Source of the DNA: Bacteroidales bacterium
GTDB lineage: Bacteria > Bacteroidota > Bacteroidia > Bacteroidales > P3
Assembly: GCA_017960475.1 (NCBI GenBank)
Contig: JAGCZH010000016.1
Coordinates: forward strand, 62,001 to 126,000
DNA: 64,000 bases
Reading direction: 5' to 3'
Within the stretch, counting starts at the first letter, position 1. Every line of letters begins with the position of its first letter. Position numbers and translations under genes: made by a program. Below the pieces are notes generated by a model. That model saw only the letters and a program-made list of their open reading frames with translations, ran no database searches and was not told where the DNA came from. This document shows positions 8,356-17,551 of this stretch, in pieces.

Positions 8356-9198
8356 ATGAATGATTATAGTTTTCAATTCAATACAGAATTCTTTTCTTCT
8401 CTAATCAGTGGTATAAATAATCAGATTGCATCTCTGAGTGAAGTCCAGCAACAATCAGCACTCACCGATATTTTGTGCTGTATTGACAACACCTCTCTTG
8501 GCAACACTGATACAGAGGAGAGTATTGCAAATTTTTGTGAAAACACCCTCTTTATGACTCATAGGGATAGTCATGTCGCTTCAGTATGTGTATATCCTGG
8601 ATTTGTATCCGTCGCCAAGGAACGTCTCCGTCCGTCGGGAATAAGGGTGGCATCGGTCGCAGGTGCTTTCCCTTCAGGGCAATTGCCAATAGAGCTGAAA
8701 CTACGTGAGATAGAATATGCAATCTCTCATGGAGCTGATGAGATAGATTATGTGGTTAATCGTGGAAATATAGTAAGTGGGAAATATGACTTGCTATATA
8801 ATGAAATTGCAAGAGCAAAGGCTGTTTGCGGGCAGCAAGTGTTGTTGAAAGTAATCTTGGAGACAGGTGAGCTGCCAACACCCGAGACGGTGTATGTATC
8901 GTCGCGTATTGTTCTTGATGCCGGAGCCGATTTCATAAAGACATCAACAGGCAAAATATCTGTCGGCGCCACACCTGAAAGTGTATACACTATGCTTTCG
9001 GCATTAAAGGATTTTATGTCAAAATCCCAAAGAACCGTAGGCTTTAAAGCCGCTGGGGGTATTTCATCGATTTCTGACGCTATGCTCTATTATTTTATGG
9101 CAAAAAAAATAATGGAAAAAGAAAATCTTAATTATCAAATTTTTAGAATAGGAACAAGTAGACTGACCGTACAGGTTCATAAACTTTTAACAAAATAA
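8356..9198 (+). CDS. deoC: Deoxyribose-phosphate aldolase
   Basis: A 280-residue class I aldolase that cleaves 2-deoxyribose 5-phosphate to glyceraldehyde 3-phosphate and acetaldehyde. Visible motifs are SVCVYPGFV, EIDYVVNRG, LLKVILETGEL, ADFIKTSTGK (with the Schiff-base Lys) and VGFKAAGGIS. It lies 26 bp after the LutB-like gene and shortly downstream of rpiB, which handles pentose phosphates. Confidence 0.95.
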   Translation: MNDYSFQFNTEFFSSLISGINNQIASLSEVQQQSALTDILCCIDNTSLGNTDTEESIANFCENTLFMTHRDSHVASVCVYPGFVSVAKERLRPSGIRVASVAGAFPSGQLPIELKLREIEYAISHGADEIDYVVNRGNIVSGKYDLLYNEIARAKAVCGQQVLLKVILETGELPTPETVYVSSRIVLDAGADFIKTSTGKISVGATPESVYTMLSALKDFMSKSQRTVGFKAAGGISSISDAMLYYFMAKKIMEKENLNYQIFRIGTSRLTVQVHKLLTK

Positions 9199-9267
9199 CC
9201 CCCTTTATTTCATTTTTTTTTTGTTATTTTGCATTTTTAAACCCTATATATAAATATATTATTTTTA

Positions 9268-10455
9268 ATGAAGCCACTGCAGCAAAAACTTGCAAAATAC
9301 ACTGCTCCCCAAGAGGCAAAAGCCAAAGGGGTTTATCCTTATTTTAGAGAGATTTCCAGTGACCAGGATACTATGGTTACCATGAATGGCCGCAAAGTCC
9401 TTATGCTTGGTTCCAACAGTTATTTAGGTCTTACAAACCATCCAAAGATTAAGGAGGCCGCCAAGGCCGCTATTGATAAATACGGTACAGGATGCGCCGG
9501 TTCACCATTTCTAAACGGTACTCTTGACATACATTTACAACTAGAGAGCATACTGGCAGATTTTCTTGGTAAAGATGGTGTCATGCTTTTCTCGGCGGGA
9601 TTTCAGGCTAATTCAGGTGTTATCCCATGTGTTACCGGTCGTGGAGACTATGTTATCTTCGACGAAATGGATCACGCCTCCATAATAGAAGGCAAGCGTC
9701 TTACTTTTGCCAACACAATAAAGTACAAGCATAACAACATGGAGGATTTGGAGCGTGTGTTGCAGCGTTGTCCTATTGAAGCTGCCAAACTTGTTGTTAC
9801 AGATGGTGTTTTCAGTATGGAAGGAGATGTTGCAAAATTACCCGAAATGCATGCCCTTTGTGAAAAATACCAGGCTACACTTATGGTTGACGAGGCTCAT
9901 GGCCTTGGTGTCTTTGGCCGTGAAGGTCGTGGGGTTACAGACCATTTCAATCTGCTTGACAAAACAGAGCTTATTATGGGCACATTCTCCAAATCGCTGG
10001 CTTCTATAGGTGGTTTCATTGCTGCCGATAAAGACACTATTAACTGGATGCGTCACAATGTTCGCCCATACATATTTACCGCTAGTATTCCTCCTTCAGC
10101 AACAGCATCGGTAATCGCCGCTATTGAAATTATGCGCAGTGAGCCGGAACGCCAGGAGAATCTATGGAAGGTCTCGAATTACGCTCTTAAGTCTTTCCGT
10201 GAAGCCGGCTTTGAGATTGGCAACACTGAAACGCCGATAATCCCTCTATATGTGCGTGACAACGAAAAGACTTTCATGGTTACAAAAATGCTCCTTGATG
10301 AGGGAGTCTTTGTGAATCCTGTCATCTCTCCAGCAGTTCCTCCCGAGGACACACTTATACGTTTGGCGTGGATGGCAACCCACACTATCGAACATGTTGA
10401 TTTTGCTGTGGATAAGACAGTTAAATGTTTCAAGAAACTAGGTCTTTTGCAGTGA
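9268..10455 (+). CDS. spt: Serine palmitoyltransferase (alpha-oxoamine synthase family)
   Basis: A 395-residue PLP enzyme. It carries the family residues His136 (DHASIIEG), Asp208 and His211 (DEAHGLGVFG) and the PLP-binding Lys242 (TFSKSLASIGGF). The N-terminal segment and GSGCAGS-like loop (GTGCAGSPFLNGTLD) closely resemble the Bacteroides enzyme that condenses serine with palmitoyl-CoA to 3-ketosphinganine, the first step of sphingolipid synthesis. Relatives include 2-amino-3-ketobutyrate CoA ligase (KBL), so a KBL label from automated annotation would be misleading. Downstream lie a GNAT-like gene and an opposite-strand SDR. Confidence 0.87.
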   Translation: MKPLQQKLAKYTAPQEAKAKGVYPYFREISSDQDTMVTMNGRKVLMLGSNSYLGLTNHPKIKEAAKAAIDKYGTGCAGSPFLNGTLDIHLQLESILADFLGKDGVMLFSAGFQANSGVIPCVTGRGDYVIFDEMDHASIIEGKRLTFANTIKYKHNNMEDLERVLQRCPIEAAKLVVTDGVFSMEGDVAKLPEMHALCEKYQATLMVDEAHGLGVFGREGRGVTDHFNLLDKTELIMGTFSKSLASIGGFIAADKDTINWMRHNVRPYIFTASIPPSATASVIAAIEIMRSEPERQENLWKVSNYALKSFREAGFEIGNTETPIIPLYVRDNEKTFMVTKMLLDEGVFVNPVISPAVPPEDTLIRLAWMATHTIEHVDFAVDKTVKCFKKLGLLQ

Positions 10456-10459
10456 TAAT

Positions 10460-10489
10460 AACAAGACGTTTCTCATGGAACGTCTTGTT
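10460..10489 (+). terminator. Hairpin between spt and the GNAT-like gene
   Basis: An 11-bp perfect stem (10460-10470 with 10479-10489) around an 8-base loop, starting just after the spt stop and followed by a short T-rich run. It may be a terminator or attenuator. Its position argues for the downstream start at 10531 for the next gene. Confidence 0.6.
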
Positions 10490-10530
10490 TCTCTATGAAC
10501 CATTGTAACCTAAAATTTACTGAAATAATT

Positions 10531-11655
10531 ATGAGCAACACCATTGAAATACGCAAAGTTGTCAGTCGTCGTGACCTAAACAAGTTTATCGCTTTCCCGA
10601 ACGACCTCTTCAAAGATGTGCCTACATACTTGCCTCCTCTTAATCGTGACGAGAGGTCTCTGCTTACCGACAAGAACCCATCCCTTGAACATTGCGATTT
10701 ACAGACATATCTTGCTTTTAGAGACGGTGTTGTTGTCGGCCGCGTTGCAGCCATCATAAACCATAGTGTCAACGAGCATTGGAACAAAAAGGCTGTGCGT
10801 TTTGGTTGGTTCGATTTTATCGAGGATTTTGATGTTTGTAAGGCTCTTTTCGAGAAGGTTGTTGAATATGGACAGTCCAAGGGGATGACAGAAATAGAGG
10901 GCCCGTTTGGATTTACCGACATGGATAAGGAATGCTGGGTTATAGAGGGTTTTGACGCACGGCAGAATCTCAGCACACTGTACAACCCGGAGTATTACAT
11001 CAAATATATTGAGCGCCTTGGTTGCAGCATAAAATGCCGTTGGCAGCAATATAAAATGCACGCCAACCAGCCTATTCCAGACAAAGTTGCCCGCATTAAT
11101 GAATTAATACTGCAACGTTACAACCTCAAACTTCTGCGTTTTAAAAAACGCAAAGAGGTGTATCCATATGCTCACAAGTTTTTCCATACTCTCAACGATG
11201 CCTTCAAGGATCTATACGATTTTGTCCCTATGACCGAGAAGGAGATTGATGTTTATATTAAAGAGTATTTTCCGTTTGTAAATCTTAACTTTGTTAACTT
11301 TATTGTCGACAAGGATGATAATCTGGTGGCTTTTGGTCTTAGTATTCCAAGCCTTACCGAGGCATACAAGAAAGCTAACGGTCATCTGTTCCCGTTTGGT
11401 TGGTATCATCTGCTGCGGGGATTACGCAAATACGACACTATAGATCTGCTGCTCAATGGTGTGCACCCTGATTGGCAAAAAAGGGGAGTTCATTCTATTT
11501 ACTATGCTGAGATGAACCGCAACGCCATCAAGAACAATGTCATATGGGCTTATACCAACCCTCAGATTATTGGCAATGAGGCAGAAAAAATATGGGGTAC
11601 TACCTATCAGACAGAACCCCTTATGAAACGCGCCATTTTTGGCAAGGAGATATAA
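10531..11655 (+). CDS. GNAT-like acyltransferase superfamily protein
   Basis: A 374-residue protein starting MSNTIEIRKVVSRRDL; an ATG 12 codons earlier sits against a hairpin and is less likely. Segments such as EIEGPFGFTDMDKECWVIEGFD and the C-terminal GVHPDWQKRGVHSIYYAEMNR resemble Bacteroidota GNAT-fold proteins often found beside sphingolipid genes. The last segment recalls the Q/RxxGxG/A acetyl-CoA loop in weakened form. An acyl-transfer role in sphingolipid maturation is suggested by its position right after spt, but the substrate is unknown. Confidence 0.6.
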   Translation: MSNTIEIRKVVSRRDLNKFIAFPNDLFKDVPTYLPPLNRDERSLLTDKNPSLEHCDLQTYLAFRDGVVVGRVAAIINHSVNEHWNKKAVRFGWFDFIEDFDVCKALFEKVVEYGQSKGMTEIEGPFGFTDMDKECWVIEGFDARQNLSTLYNPEYYIKYIERLGCSIKCRWQQYKMHANQPIPDKVARINELILQRYNLKLLRFKKRKEVYPYAHKFFHTLNDAFKDLYDFVPMTEKEIDVYIKEYFPFVNLNFVNFIVDKDDNLVAFGLSIPSLTEAYKKANGHLFPFGWYHLLRGLRKYDTIDLLLNGVHPDWQKRGVHSIYYAEMNRNAIKNNVIWAYTNPQIIGNEAEKIWGTTYQTEPLMKRAIFGKEI

Positions 11656-11658
11656 AAA

Positions 11659-12027
11659 TCACATATTGAAATCTATAGCCTCATAATCAATTGAGGCTTT
11701 TTCTTTGTTTGGACATTGGGTTGAGTCTTCAGGATAAACATCATCCCCATATAATTCATTTTCGGAGATAACATCGCCTTCGGTGGCGGTACATGAAGCG
11801 GCAAGACTAATGGTGAAACCTGCCAGAAGCGCAACTTTGCTTAATTTGCCGCGTTTTGAGATGGCATTCTCCAACTGTTGCAATTCTGCATCGCAGCGTG
11901 GGCAGGTACCTTTACAGGGACCGTCGTAATGGCATTCACGCTCCTCCAGTTTAATGCCGTTTTCATTTGCAATATGTTTGCGAATAGTTTTCAGGTATTC
12001 ACAAACCTCTTTACCTTGATTTTCCAT
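11659..12027 (-). CDS. Small protein with Cys-rich N-terminal motif and hydrophobic segment
   Basis: A 122-residue protein of unknown function. It opens MENQGKEVCEYLKTIRKHIA, followed by CHYDGPCKGTCPRCDAEL, a four-Cys cluster (CxYDGxCxGTCPxC) that could bind zinc or an Fe-S centre. After a basic stretch comes a hydrophobic segment (VALLAGFTISLAASC, about residues 63-77), then an acidic tail. I recall similar N-terminal motifs in other Bacteroidota small proteins. The gene ends 3 bp from the GNAT-like gene, convergently. Confidence 0.65.
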   Translation of the reverse strand: MENQGKEVCEYLKTIRKHIANENGIKLEERECHYDGPCKGTCPRCDAELQQLENAISKRGKLSKVALLAGFTISLAASCTATEGDVISENELYGDDVYPEDSTQCPNKEKASIDYEAIDFNM

Positions 12028-12040
12028 AGTATTTGGTAAA

Positions 12041-12841
12041 TTATACTTTATAGTAATCTCTCAATATACCCACCATCCAGTTTCCAGGTATTATTCTTTT
12101 CAACAGCACCGACAGTTTCTGTTCCAAGTTTGCCACCACGTAACGCAGACGAGGTTTGCGAGTGTTTATTATTTTTTCTATTTTTTTAGCCAATATTTCG
12201 GGCTTAAGACCGCCGTTCTCCTCTTTCTCGATGATGGATAGGCTGCGGGCAAAACTTTGCGCATAGGAGGCGTTTTTTGCCGTTGCCTCGCTGTTGAGTC
12301 TTTGTGCAGTGAAATTGGTGGCAAAGTCGCCAGGCTCCACCATGCTCACTTTGATTCCAAAACCGCGTACTTCCGCGGCCATGGCCTCGGTAAAGCCTTC
12401 GATGGCAAATTTTGATGCAGAATAGAAGCCCTGATATGGAAGTCCCATCACTCCTCCGATAGAACTGAGGTTGATTATTTGACCTCCCCCCTGCCCTCTC
12501 ATAATCGGCAGCACGGATTGACAAACATTGACACAGCCCCTGAAGTTTGTTCCCATTTGAAGTTCTATTTCCTCGTTGGTGGCAAGCTCCAGGGAGCCCC
12601 CGATGCCCATGCCGGCATTGTTAACAACGACATCGATACGTCCACACTCTTTCATAATCTGACTTATGGCACTATCCACCGATTGACGGTCGCGGACTTC
12701 CATAACAAGAAAATGTATGTTTTTGTCTTCCTTCTCTTTGCGGCTTGTGCCATAAACGATGTTGCCTTTTGCGGCAAGGCGCTCGGCTATGGCTTTGCCA
12801 AAGCCTGATGAAGCTCCGGTGATAAGGATTACTTTTTTCAT
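12041..12841 (-). CDS. Short-chain dehydrogenase/reductase
   Basis: I start at ATG 12839-12841 (MKKVILITGASSGFG). A longer frame from 12871 would overlap a TATCTTTG promoter box at 12861-12868. The 266-residue product has the NAD(P) motif TGASSGFG, NNAGMGIGG, the catalytic Ser in NLSSIGG and the YSASK motif. Many Bacteroidota SDRs of this form act on lipid or steroid-like ketones. Because spt lies 1.6 kb away, a 3-ketosphinganine reductase role is attractive but unproven. Confidence 0.82.
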   Translation of the reverse strand: MKKVILITGASSGFGKAIAERLAAKGNIVYGTSRKEKEDKNIHFLVMEVRDRQSVDSAISQIMKECGRIDVVVNNAGMGIGGSLELATNEEIELQMGTNFRGCVNVCQSVLPIMRGQGGGQIINLSSIGGVMGLPYQGFYSASKFAIEGFTEAMAAEVRGFGIKVSMVEPGDFATNFTAQRLNSEATAKNASYAQSFARSLSIIEKEENGGLKPEILAKKIEKIINTRKPRLRYVVANLEQKLSVLLKRIIPGNWMVGILRDYYKV

Positions 12842-12860
12842 TTTTTTCTGTTTTGAAATG

Positions 12861-12868
12861 CAAAGATA
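12861..12868 (-). promoter_or_regulatory. -7 promoter box (TATCTTTG) for the SDR gene
   Basis: TATCTTTG followed by CATTT on the minus strand matches TAnnTTTG and lies 20 bp upstream of the ATG at 12841, implying a very short leader and fixing the start choice. A matching -33 TTTG is not at the standard distance. Confidence 0.5.
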
Positions 12869-12986
12869 CACATTATTTCCGAATAATCATTAAATATGCG
12901 TTCTAACCCAAACATTCCGGTTACATTAGACAATATTTATTATCCGTTAGCGTTTTTATATACTATTCATCTTTTTTATAAAAAAA

Positions 12987-15900
12987 GTGGCGTTACAGTC
13001 ATCCATAATAGATAAGCTTGATGCGTTTATACGCAAATACTACAAAAACAGGCTGCTAAAAGGTCTGCTCTACTCTGCAGCCTTCATCTTGGCACTATAT
13101 ATTGTCATTGTGGTATTGGAGTATTTTGGATACTTCGGCATAACTGTACGCACCTTGTTTTTCTGGTTTTTCATAGTTACAATGTCTTTCATTGTCACCT
13201 ATTTTGTGGCGATTCCGTTGCTTAAGATGTTCCGCTTAGGTAAAAGGATATCATTCCAAACGGCAGCGACAATAATAGGAGACCATTTTCCGGAAGTCAG
13301 TGACAAGTTACTAAATTTATTGCAACTGCAAGAGATTGAATCTGCTGCCGACAACGAGTTGCTTCAAGCCAGCATTGAGCAAAAAACAAAGCAGTTAAGC
13401 CCTATTCCTTTTGTAAACGCAATTGATTTGCGAGGTAATGTCAAGTATGTAAAATATGTCGCAATACCGCTGCTTTTCATTGTCGTCTCGCTTATTGTGG
13501 CGCCATCTTTTATTACAGAGCCGTCAAAGCGTATAATAAACCATGGAACTTTTTACGAACGCCCCGCACCATTCTCTTTTGTTCTTGAAAACAATGATTT
13601 GACTGTTTTTCAACAGGATGACTTTCTTGTGAAGGTCTCTGTTGAAGGTAAAGAGATACCCGAAAATGTATCTGTCCTTCTTAACGGGAATAGCTATAGG
13701 ATGAAAAAACTCGACAACACTCACTATAGTTATCTTATTAAAAATATCAACCATTCGCAAGAACTCCAGTTTCAGGCGCTAGGCATTCTCTCGCGACCCT
13801 ATGTAATCGAAGTTATTCCTAGACCTGCGGTGCTGAATTTTCAGGTAAGACTCTCCTACCCTACTTATACGGGTCTTGAGGCCGAAACACTGATGAATGT
13901 CGGTGATATCACCGTTCCTAAAGGCACTCAGATAGAGTGGTCGTTTCAGACAAAGGATGCCGACTCGCTATTTTTCATTAATAATGACATATCTAAGGCT
14001 TTGTTCCTTAAGAATAACGGCAGAGTTAAGAATGCTTTAAGAGCTATGCAGTCGTTTTCATATTCCTTCTTTGCCAATAACACCAGGATTGTTTCAGATA
14101 CTCTCTCCTACTCTGTTTCTGTCGTTGAGGATGCGTTCCCGATGATAGCTGTGATGCAGGTCAAGGATTCCCTTATGCCTGACCGTCATTTTTTTAAGGG
14201 CCAGATAAAGGACGACTATGGTTTTTCTAAGCTTGATTTTGTGATGGTTCGCACTAATCAGGGTGACTCATCCTCCAAAAAGGAAATAATTCCAGTCGCT
14301 ATTACTTCTGCCGCTTCTCAAGAGTTTTCCTATTCTTTCGATTTTTCCCAGATTACACTGGATCCCGGCGACCATGTCCAGTACTATTTTGAGGTTTGGG
14401 ACAACGATGCTGTAAATGGAGCAAAGTCCTCAAAGTCACAGGCTTTTGAAATACAAGTCCCTACAGAGGAAGAAATTGACAAGATTCTGAACCAATCTTC
14501 TTCGGAAATAGGGAAACAGGCTGAATTATCTATTTCAGACCTCCGCAAAATACAAGAGGAAATCAACGAGATGATGCGTCGTCTTGTGGATAAGAAAGAA
14601 TTAACATGGCAAGATAAGCAACAGATTGAGGAGCTGAAGAAAAGGCAGGAGGAGGTTAAAAACCAGCTTCAGCAAATGCGCCAGCAGATGAAAGAAGATC
14701 AGCGTCTTGAGCAAAAATATAGAGATCAGAGCGAGCAACTTCTTGAAAAGCAAAAAGAGTTGGATCGTCTTTTCGACGAAGTACTAACAGAGGAAATGAA
14801 AGAGATGATGAAGGAAATGGAGCGTTTGATGAACGAAATGGACAAGAAAAAGGTTCAAGAGGAGCTTGAGAATCTTAAACTTAAGAATGAGGATCTCGAA
14901 AAGCAATTGGATCAGAATATCGAGTTAATGAAGCGTCTCGAGATTGAAAAGAAGGTGGAACAGGCTGTCAAGAAGGCAGATGAATTGGCAGAAAAACAGG
15001 AAAAGTTGGCCGAAAAACATGATGACAATCAAAGCAAGTTGAAGGAACAGCAGAAATTATCGGAAGAATTTAAACAGCTTCAAAAAGATATAGAGCAAAT
15101 TCAAAAAGATTATAAAAACCTTGAGCAACCTGCTGATTTTAAAGCCGACCAAGAGTTGCAACAAAAAATTCAAAACGAACAAAAAGAATCAGAAAACAAG
15201 CTCTCTAAAGGAAAAGAAAAAGACGCTTCAAAGTCGCAGAAAGAGGCTGCTAGTGACTTAAAGAAGTTGTCAGAGCAATTGGCCGAGGCTCAAACGGATT
15301 TGGAACAGGAGGATTTGGCTGAGGATTCTGAGCAGATACGTCGCATTCTCAAGAATCTTGTTCAGCTCTCGTTTAATCAAGAATCGCTGATTTCAAAGAT
15401 AAATACCGTAAACATACAAGATCCTAAATATCAAACTATAATAGCAGACCAAAATCTTCTAAAGGAGGATTTTCGTAATGTTGAGGATTCGTTGCGTGCC
15501 ATAGCTAAAAGACAGGTGGCGGTGGCTGCGGTAGTTAACAAGGAACTTGCTTCAATTAATAGTAATGTCTCTAAATCGTTATCTGCGCTTCTTCAGTATA
15601 ACCAGTCGATTTACAATAATTTCCGTAATACTACATCGTCAAAAAACATGCAATATGCTATGACTTCGCTCAATAATCTTTCTTTGGTCCTTGCGGAGTC
15701 TCTTGACCAGCTGCAGAATCAGATGCGTCAAAACCAACAGCAAAAAAAGAACGGAAACTGTAAAAAGCCCGGTATGAAAATGAAATCCAATTGCTCTAAT
15801 CCTGGGAAAAACCCTTCGCCAAAATCTATGCGTCAGATGCAGGAGGAATTGAATAAACAGATGCAATCGCTAAAAAAAGAGCTTGAAAAGCAAGGGAAAA

Positions 15901-16367
15901 AACCTGGAGGACGTACACAGATAGGTAACAATAAATCTATGAGTTCCGAATTTGCTAAGATGGCCGCTCAGCAGGAGCAGATACGTCGTATGATGCAACA
16001 ATATGGACAAGAGCTTAAAGAACAAAATGGGGGTAATAGTAAACTGTCTAAGGAGATAGACGAAATTATGCGCCAAATGGAACAAACAGAGACAGATCTT
16101 GTTAACAAAACTATTACCAATCAAACCATAAAACGCCAGCAGCAAATAATGACTCGCCTGCTGCAGCATGAGAAGGCGGAGATGGAACGAGAGAAAGAGG
16201 AGCGTCGCGAAAGCACAGAAGGCAAGGACATTTATCAGCCATCCCAAGGTGATATAGAGGAGTATAAAAAGCTTAAAGAGCGGAACACAGAACTTTTCCA
16301 CTCTACCCCACCCTCTTTTAATGGCTTTTATCGTAACAAGGTGAATGATTATTTCTTCAATTTATAA
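12987..16367 (+). CDS. DUF4175-type large membrane-anchored coiled-coil protein
   Basis: A 1126-residue protein starting with GTG at 12987. The N terminus has hydrophobic segments near residues 24-46, 54-78 and 150-168. A beta-rich region follows (about 190-490), then a very long Lys/Glu/Gln-rich coiled coil (about 495-790, 810-880 and 930-1100) with runs such as EELKKRQEEVKNQ. It resembles the DUF4175 family of Bacteroidota. The function is unknown; the shape suggests a scaffold or stator reaching from the inner membrane. The extreme Q/K/E composition is confined to the coil. Confidence 0.82.
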   Translation: MALQSSIIDKLDAFIRKYYKNRLLKGLLYSAAFILALYIVIVVLEYFGYFGITVRTLFFWFFIVTMSFIVTYFVAIPLLKMFRLGKRISFQTAATIIGDHFPEVSDKLLNLLQLQEIESAADNELLQASIEQKTKQLSPIPFVNAIDLRGNVKYVKYVAIPLLFIVVSLIVAPSFITEPSKRIINHGTFYERPAPFSFVLENNDLTVFQQDDFLVKVSVEGKEIPENVSVLLNGNSYRMKKLDNTHYSYLIKNINHSQELQFQALGILSRPYVIEVIPRPAVLNFQVRLSYPTYTGLEAETLMNVGDITVPKGTQIEWSFQTKDADSLFFINNDISKALFLKNNGRVKNALRAMQSFSYSFFANNTRIVSDTLSYSVSVVEDAFPMIAVMQVKDSLMPDRHFFKGQIKDDYGFSKLDFVMVRTNQGDSSSKKEIIPVAITSAASQEFSYSFDFSQITLDPGDHVQYYFEVWDNDAVNGAKSSKSQAFEIQVPTEEEIDKILNQSSSEIGKQAELSISDLRKIQEEINEMMRRLVDKKELTWQDKQQIEELKKRQEEVKNQLQQMRQQMKEDQRLEQKYRDQSEQLLEKQKELDRLFDEVLTEEMKEMMKEMERLMNEMDKKKVQEELENLKLKNEDLEKQLDQNIELMKRLEIEKKVEQAVKKADELAEKQEKLAEKHDDNQSKLKEQQKLSEEFKQLQKDIEQIQKDYKNLEQPADFKADQELQQKIQNEQKESENKLSKGKEKDASKSQKEAASDLKKLSEQLAEAQTDLEQEDLAEDSEQIRRILKNLVQLSFNQESLISKINTVNIQDPKYQTIIADQNLLKEDFRNVEDSLRAIAKRQVAVAAVVNKELASINSNVSKSLSALLQYNQSIYNNFRNTTSSKNMQYAMTSLNNLSLVLAESLDQLQNQMRQNQQQKKNGNCKKPGMKMKSNCSNPGKNPSPKSMRQMQEELNKQMQSLKKELEKQGKKPGGRTQIGNNKSMSSEFAKMAAQQEQIRRMMQQYGQELKEQNGGNSKLSKEIDEIMRQMEQTETDLVNKTITNQTIKRQQQIMTRLLQHEKAEMEREKEERRESTEGKDIYQPSQGDIEEYKKLKERNTELFHSTPPSFNGFYRNKVNDYFFNL

Positions 16368-16490
16368 TCATCTATCCTTACGAGCTTTATACCTTTCCCC
16401 TTGATTATTGTAGACACATTTGTGTGAAAAATTTTAATATTATTAAAAAATATTTGTAAATTTGTATTTGGAATAATATTAAAATGTGAT

Positions 16491-16940
16491 ATGGAAAGGA
16501 TTGTTATTCAGTCGTCTGTAGACAACATCATAGAAGTTGAAAAGTTTATAAGTGTATTTTGCGACACTTATAATATTAACAATTATGCTGGTTCCATTTC
16601 CATTTCATTGATTCAGGCTGTCAAGAATGCTATCATTCATGGCAATAAGAATGATGCCAACAAGTCGGTTGTTATTGTGGGTGACAAGTGTAGGGGAGGT
16701 GTTTTCTTTACTATTACTGATCAGGGCGAGGGTTTCGATTTTGAAAAAGTCGATGTTGATTTGTCGGATAAATGTACTGGTATTTTTTTGATGCATTCTC
16801 TTTCTGACAAGGTAACATACTCTGATGGGGGCTCGACAGTTCGTCTTGATTTTGTCATCAATGGTATTGACCCCACTTGTGCCCTTGAACGTATAGCAAC
16901 TCTTCATAGGTATTATTCTCCCAAATTAGTCAATGCATAA
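16491..16940 (+). CDS. ATP-binding anti-sigma-factor-like protein (HATPase, RsbW type)
   Basis: A 149-residue single-domain GHKL ATPase. It has the N box (ISLIQAVKNAIIHGNKND), the G1 motif (ITDQGEGFDFEKVD) and the G2 region (CTGIFLMHSLSDKVTY). This is the size and layout of RsbW/SpoIIAB-like serine kinases that control sigma factors through anti-sigma antagonists. No sigma factor or STAS gene is adjacent, so the target is unknown. It lies 123 bp after the DUF4175 gene. Confidence 0.83.
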   Translation: MERIVIQSSVDNIIEVEKFISVFCDTYNINNYAGSISISLIQAVKNAIIHGNKNDANKSVVIVGDKCRGGVFFTITDQGEGFDFEKVDVDLSDKCTGIFLMHSLSDKVTYSDGGSTVRLDFVINGIDPTCALERIATLHRYYSPKLVNA

Positions 16941-17118
16941 TACCCTTTTCTTTTGTTTTTACATGGATAGGTTGCTTAGTCTGTCTGAATATTTCATCCA
17001 GATTGAGCAATAATTATTGTTTTTTAAAATTACATCACTGTAATTCAATTACTTATTCAATGTTATCTGTATAACGATTGTTCTCTCATAAAAACTAATT
17101 AATGGATTATTATATATT

Positions 17119-17541
17119 ATGGCTATTCGTTTTTCTTATCAAGAAAATATAAATACACTATTTGATGAAAAAAATGTCTCGGATTGGATCTGTAGGGTGA
17201 TTCGTCGTCATGGTAAGATTCCTGGCAAAATAAATTACTTGTTTTCGAATGATGAATATGTCCACGATGTTAATGTTCGTTTTCTTAATCATGACACTTA
17301 TACAGATATAATAACATTTGACAATGTTGTTGGTGACCGGATTTCAGGTGATATTATAATCAGTATAGATAGGGTAGAGGAGAATGCCGCATTGTTTGAA
17401 AATACTTTTGATGAAGAATTGAGGCGTGTTATTATTCATGGTGTGCTTCATCTCATAGGCAATAAAGATAAGACAGATGAGGAGGCTAAGAATATGCGTA
17501 AGCTAGAGAATGATGCATTAAAGATGTTTGTTGGGGAGTAA
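17119..17541 (+). CDS. ybeY: Endoribonuclease YbeY (rRNA maturation factor)
   Basis: A 140-residue metalloprotein of the UPF0054 family needed for 16S rRNA 3-prime maturation and ribosome quality control. It has HDTYTDIITFDN, the SGDIIISIDRV strand, and the metal motif HGVLHLIGNKDK. The first two His ligands are present; the third, His in E. coli (HxxxHLxGYDH), is replaced by Asp/Lys here. It is followed 58 bp later by mnmG. Confidence 0.93.
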   Translation: MAIRFSYQENINTLFDEKNVSDWICRVIRRHGKIPGKINYLFSNDEYVHDVNVRFLNHDTYTDIITFDNVVGDRISGDIIISIDRVEENAALFENTFDEELRRVIIHGVLHLIGNKDKTDEEAKNMRKLENDALKMFVGE

Positions 17542-17551
17542 GTGTGTTTTC

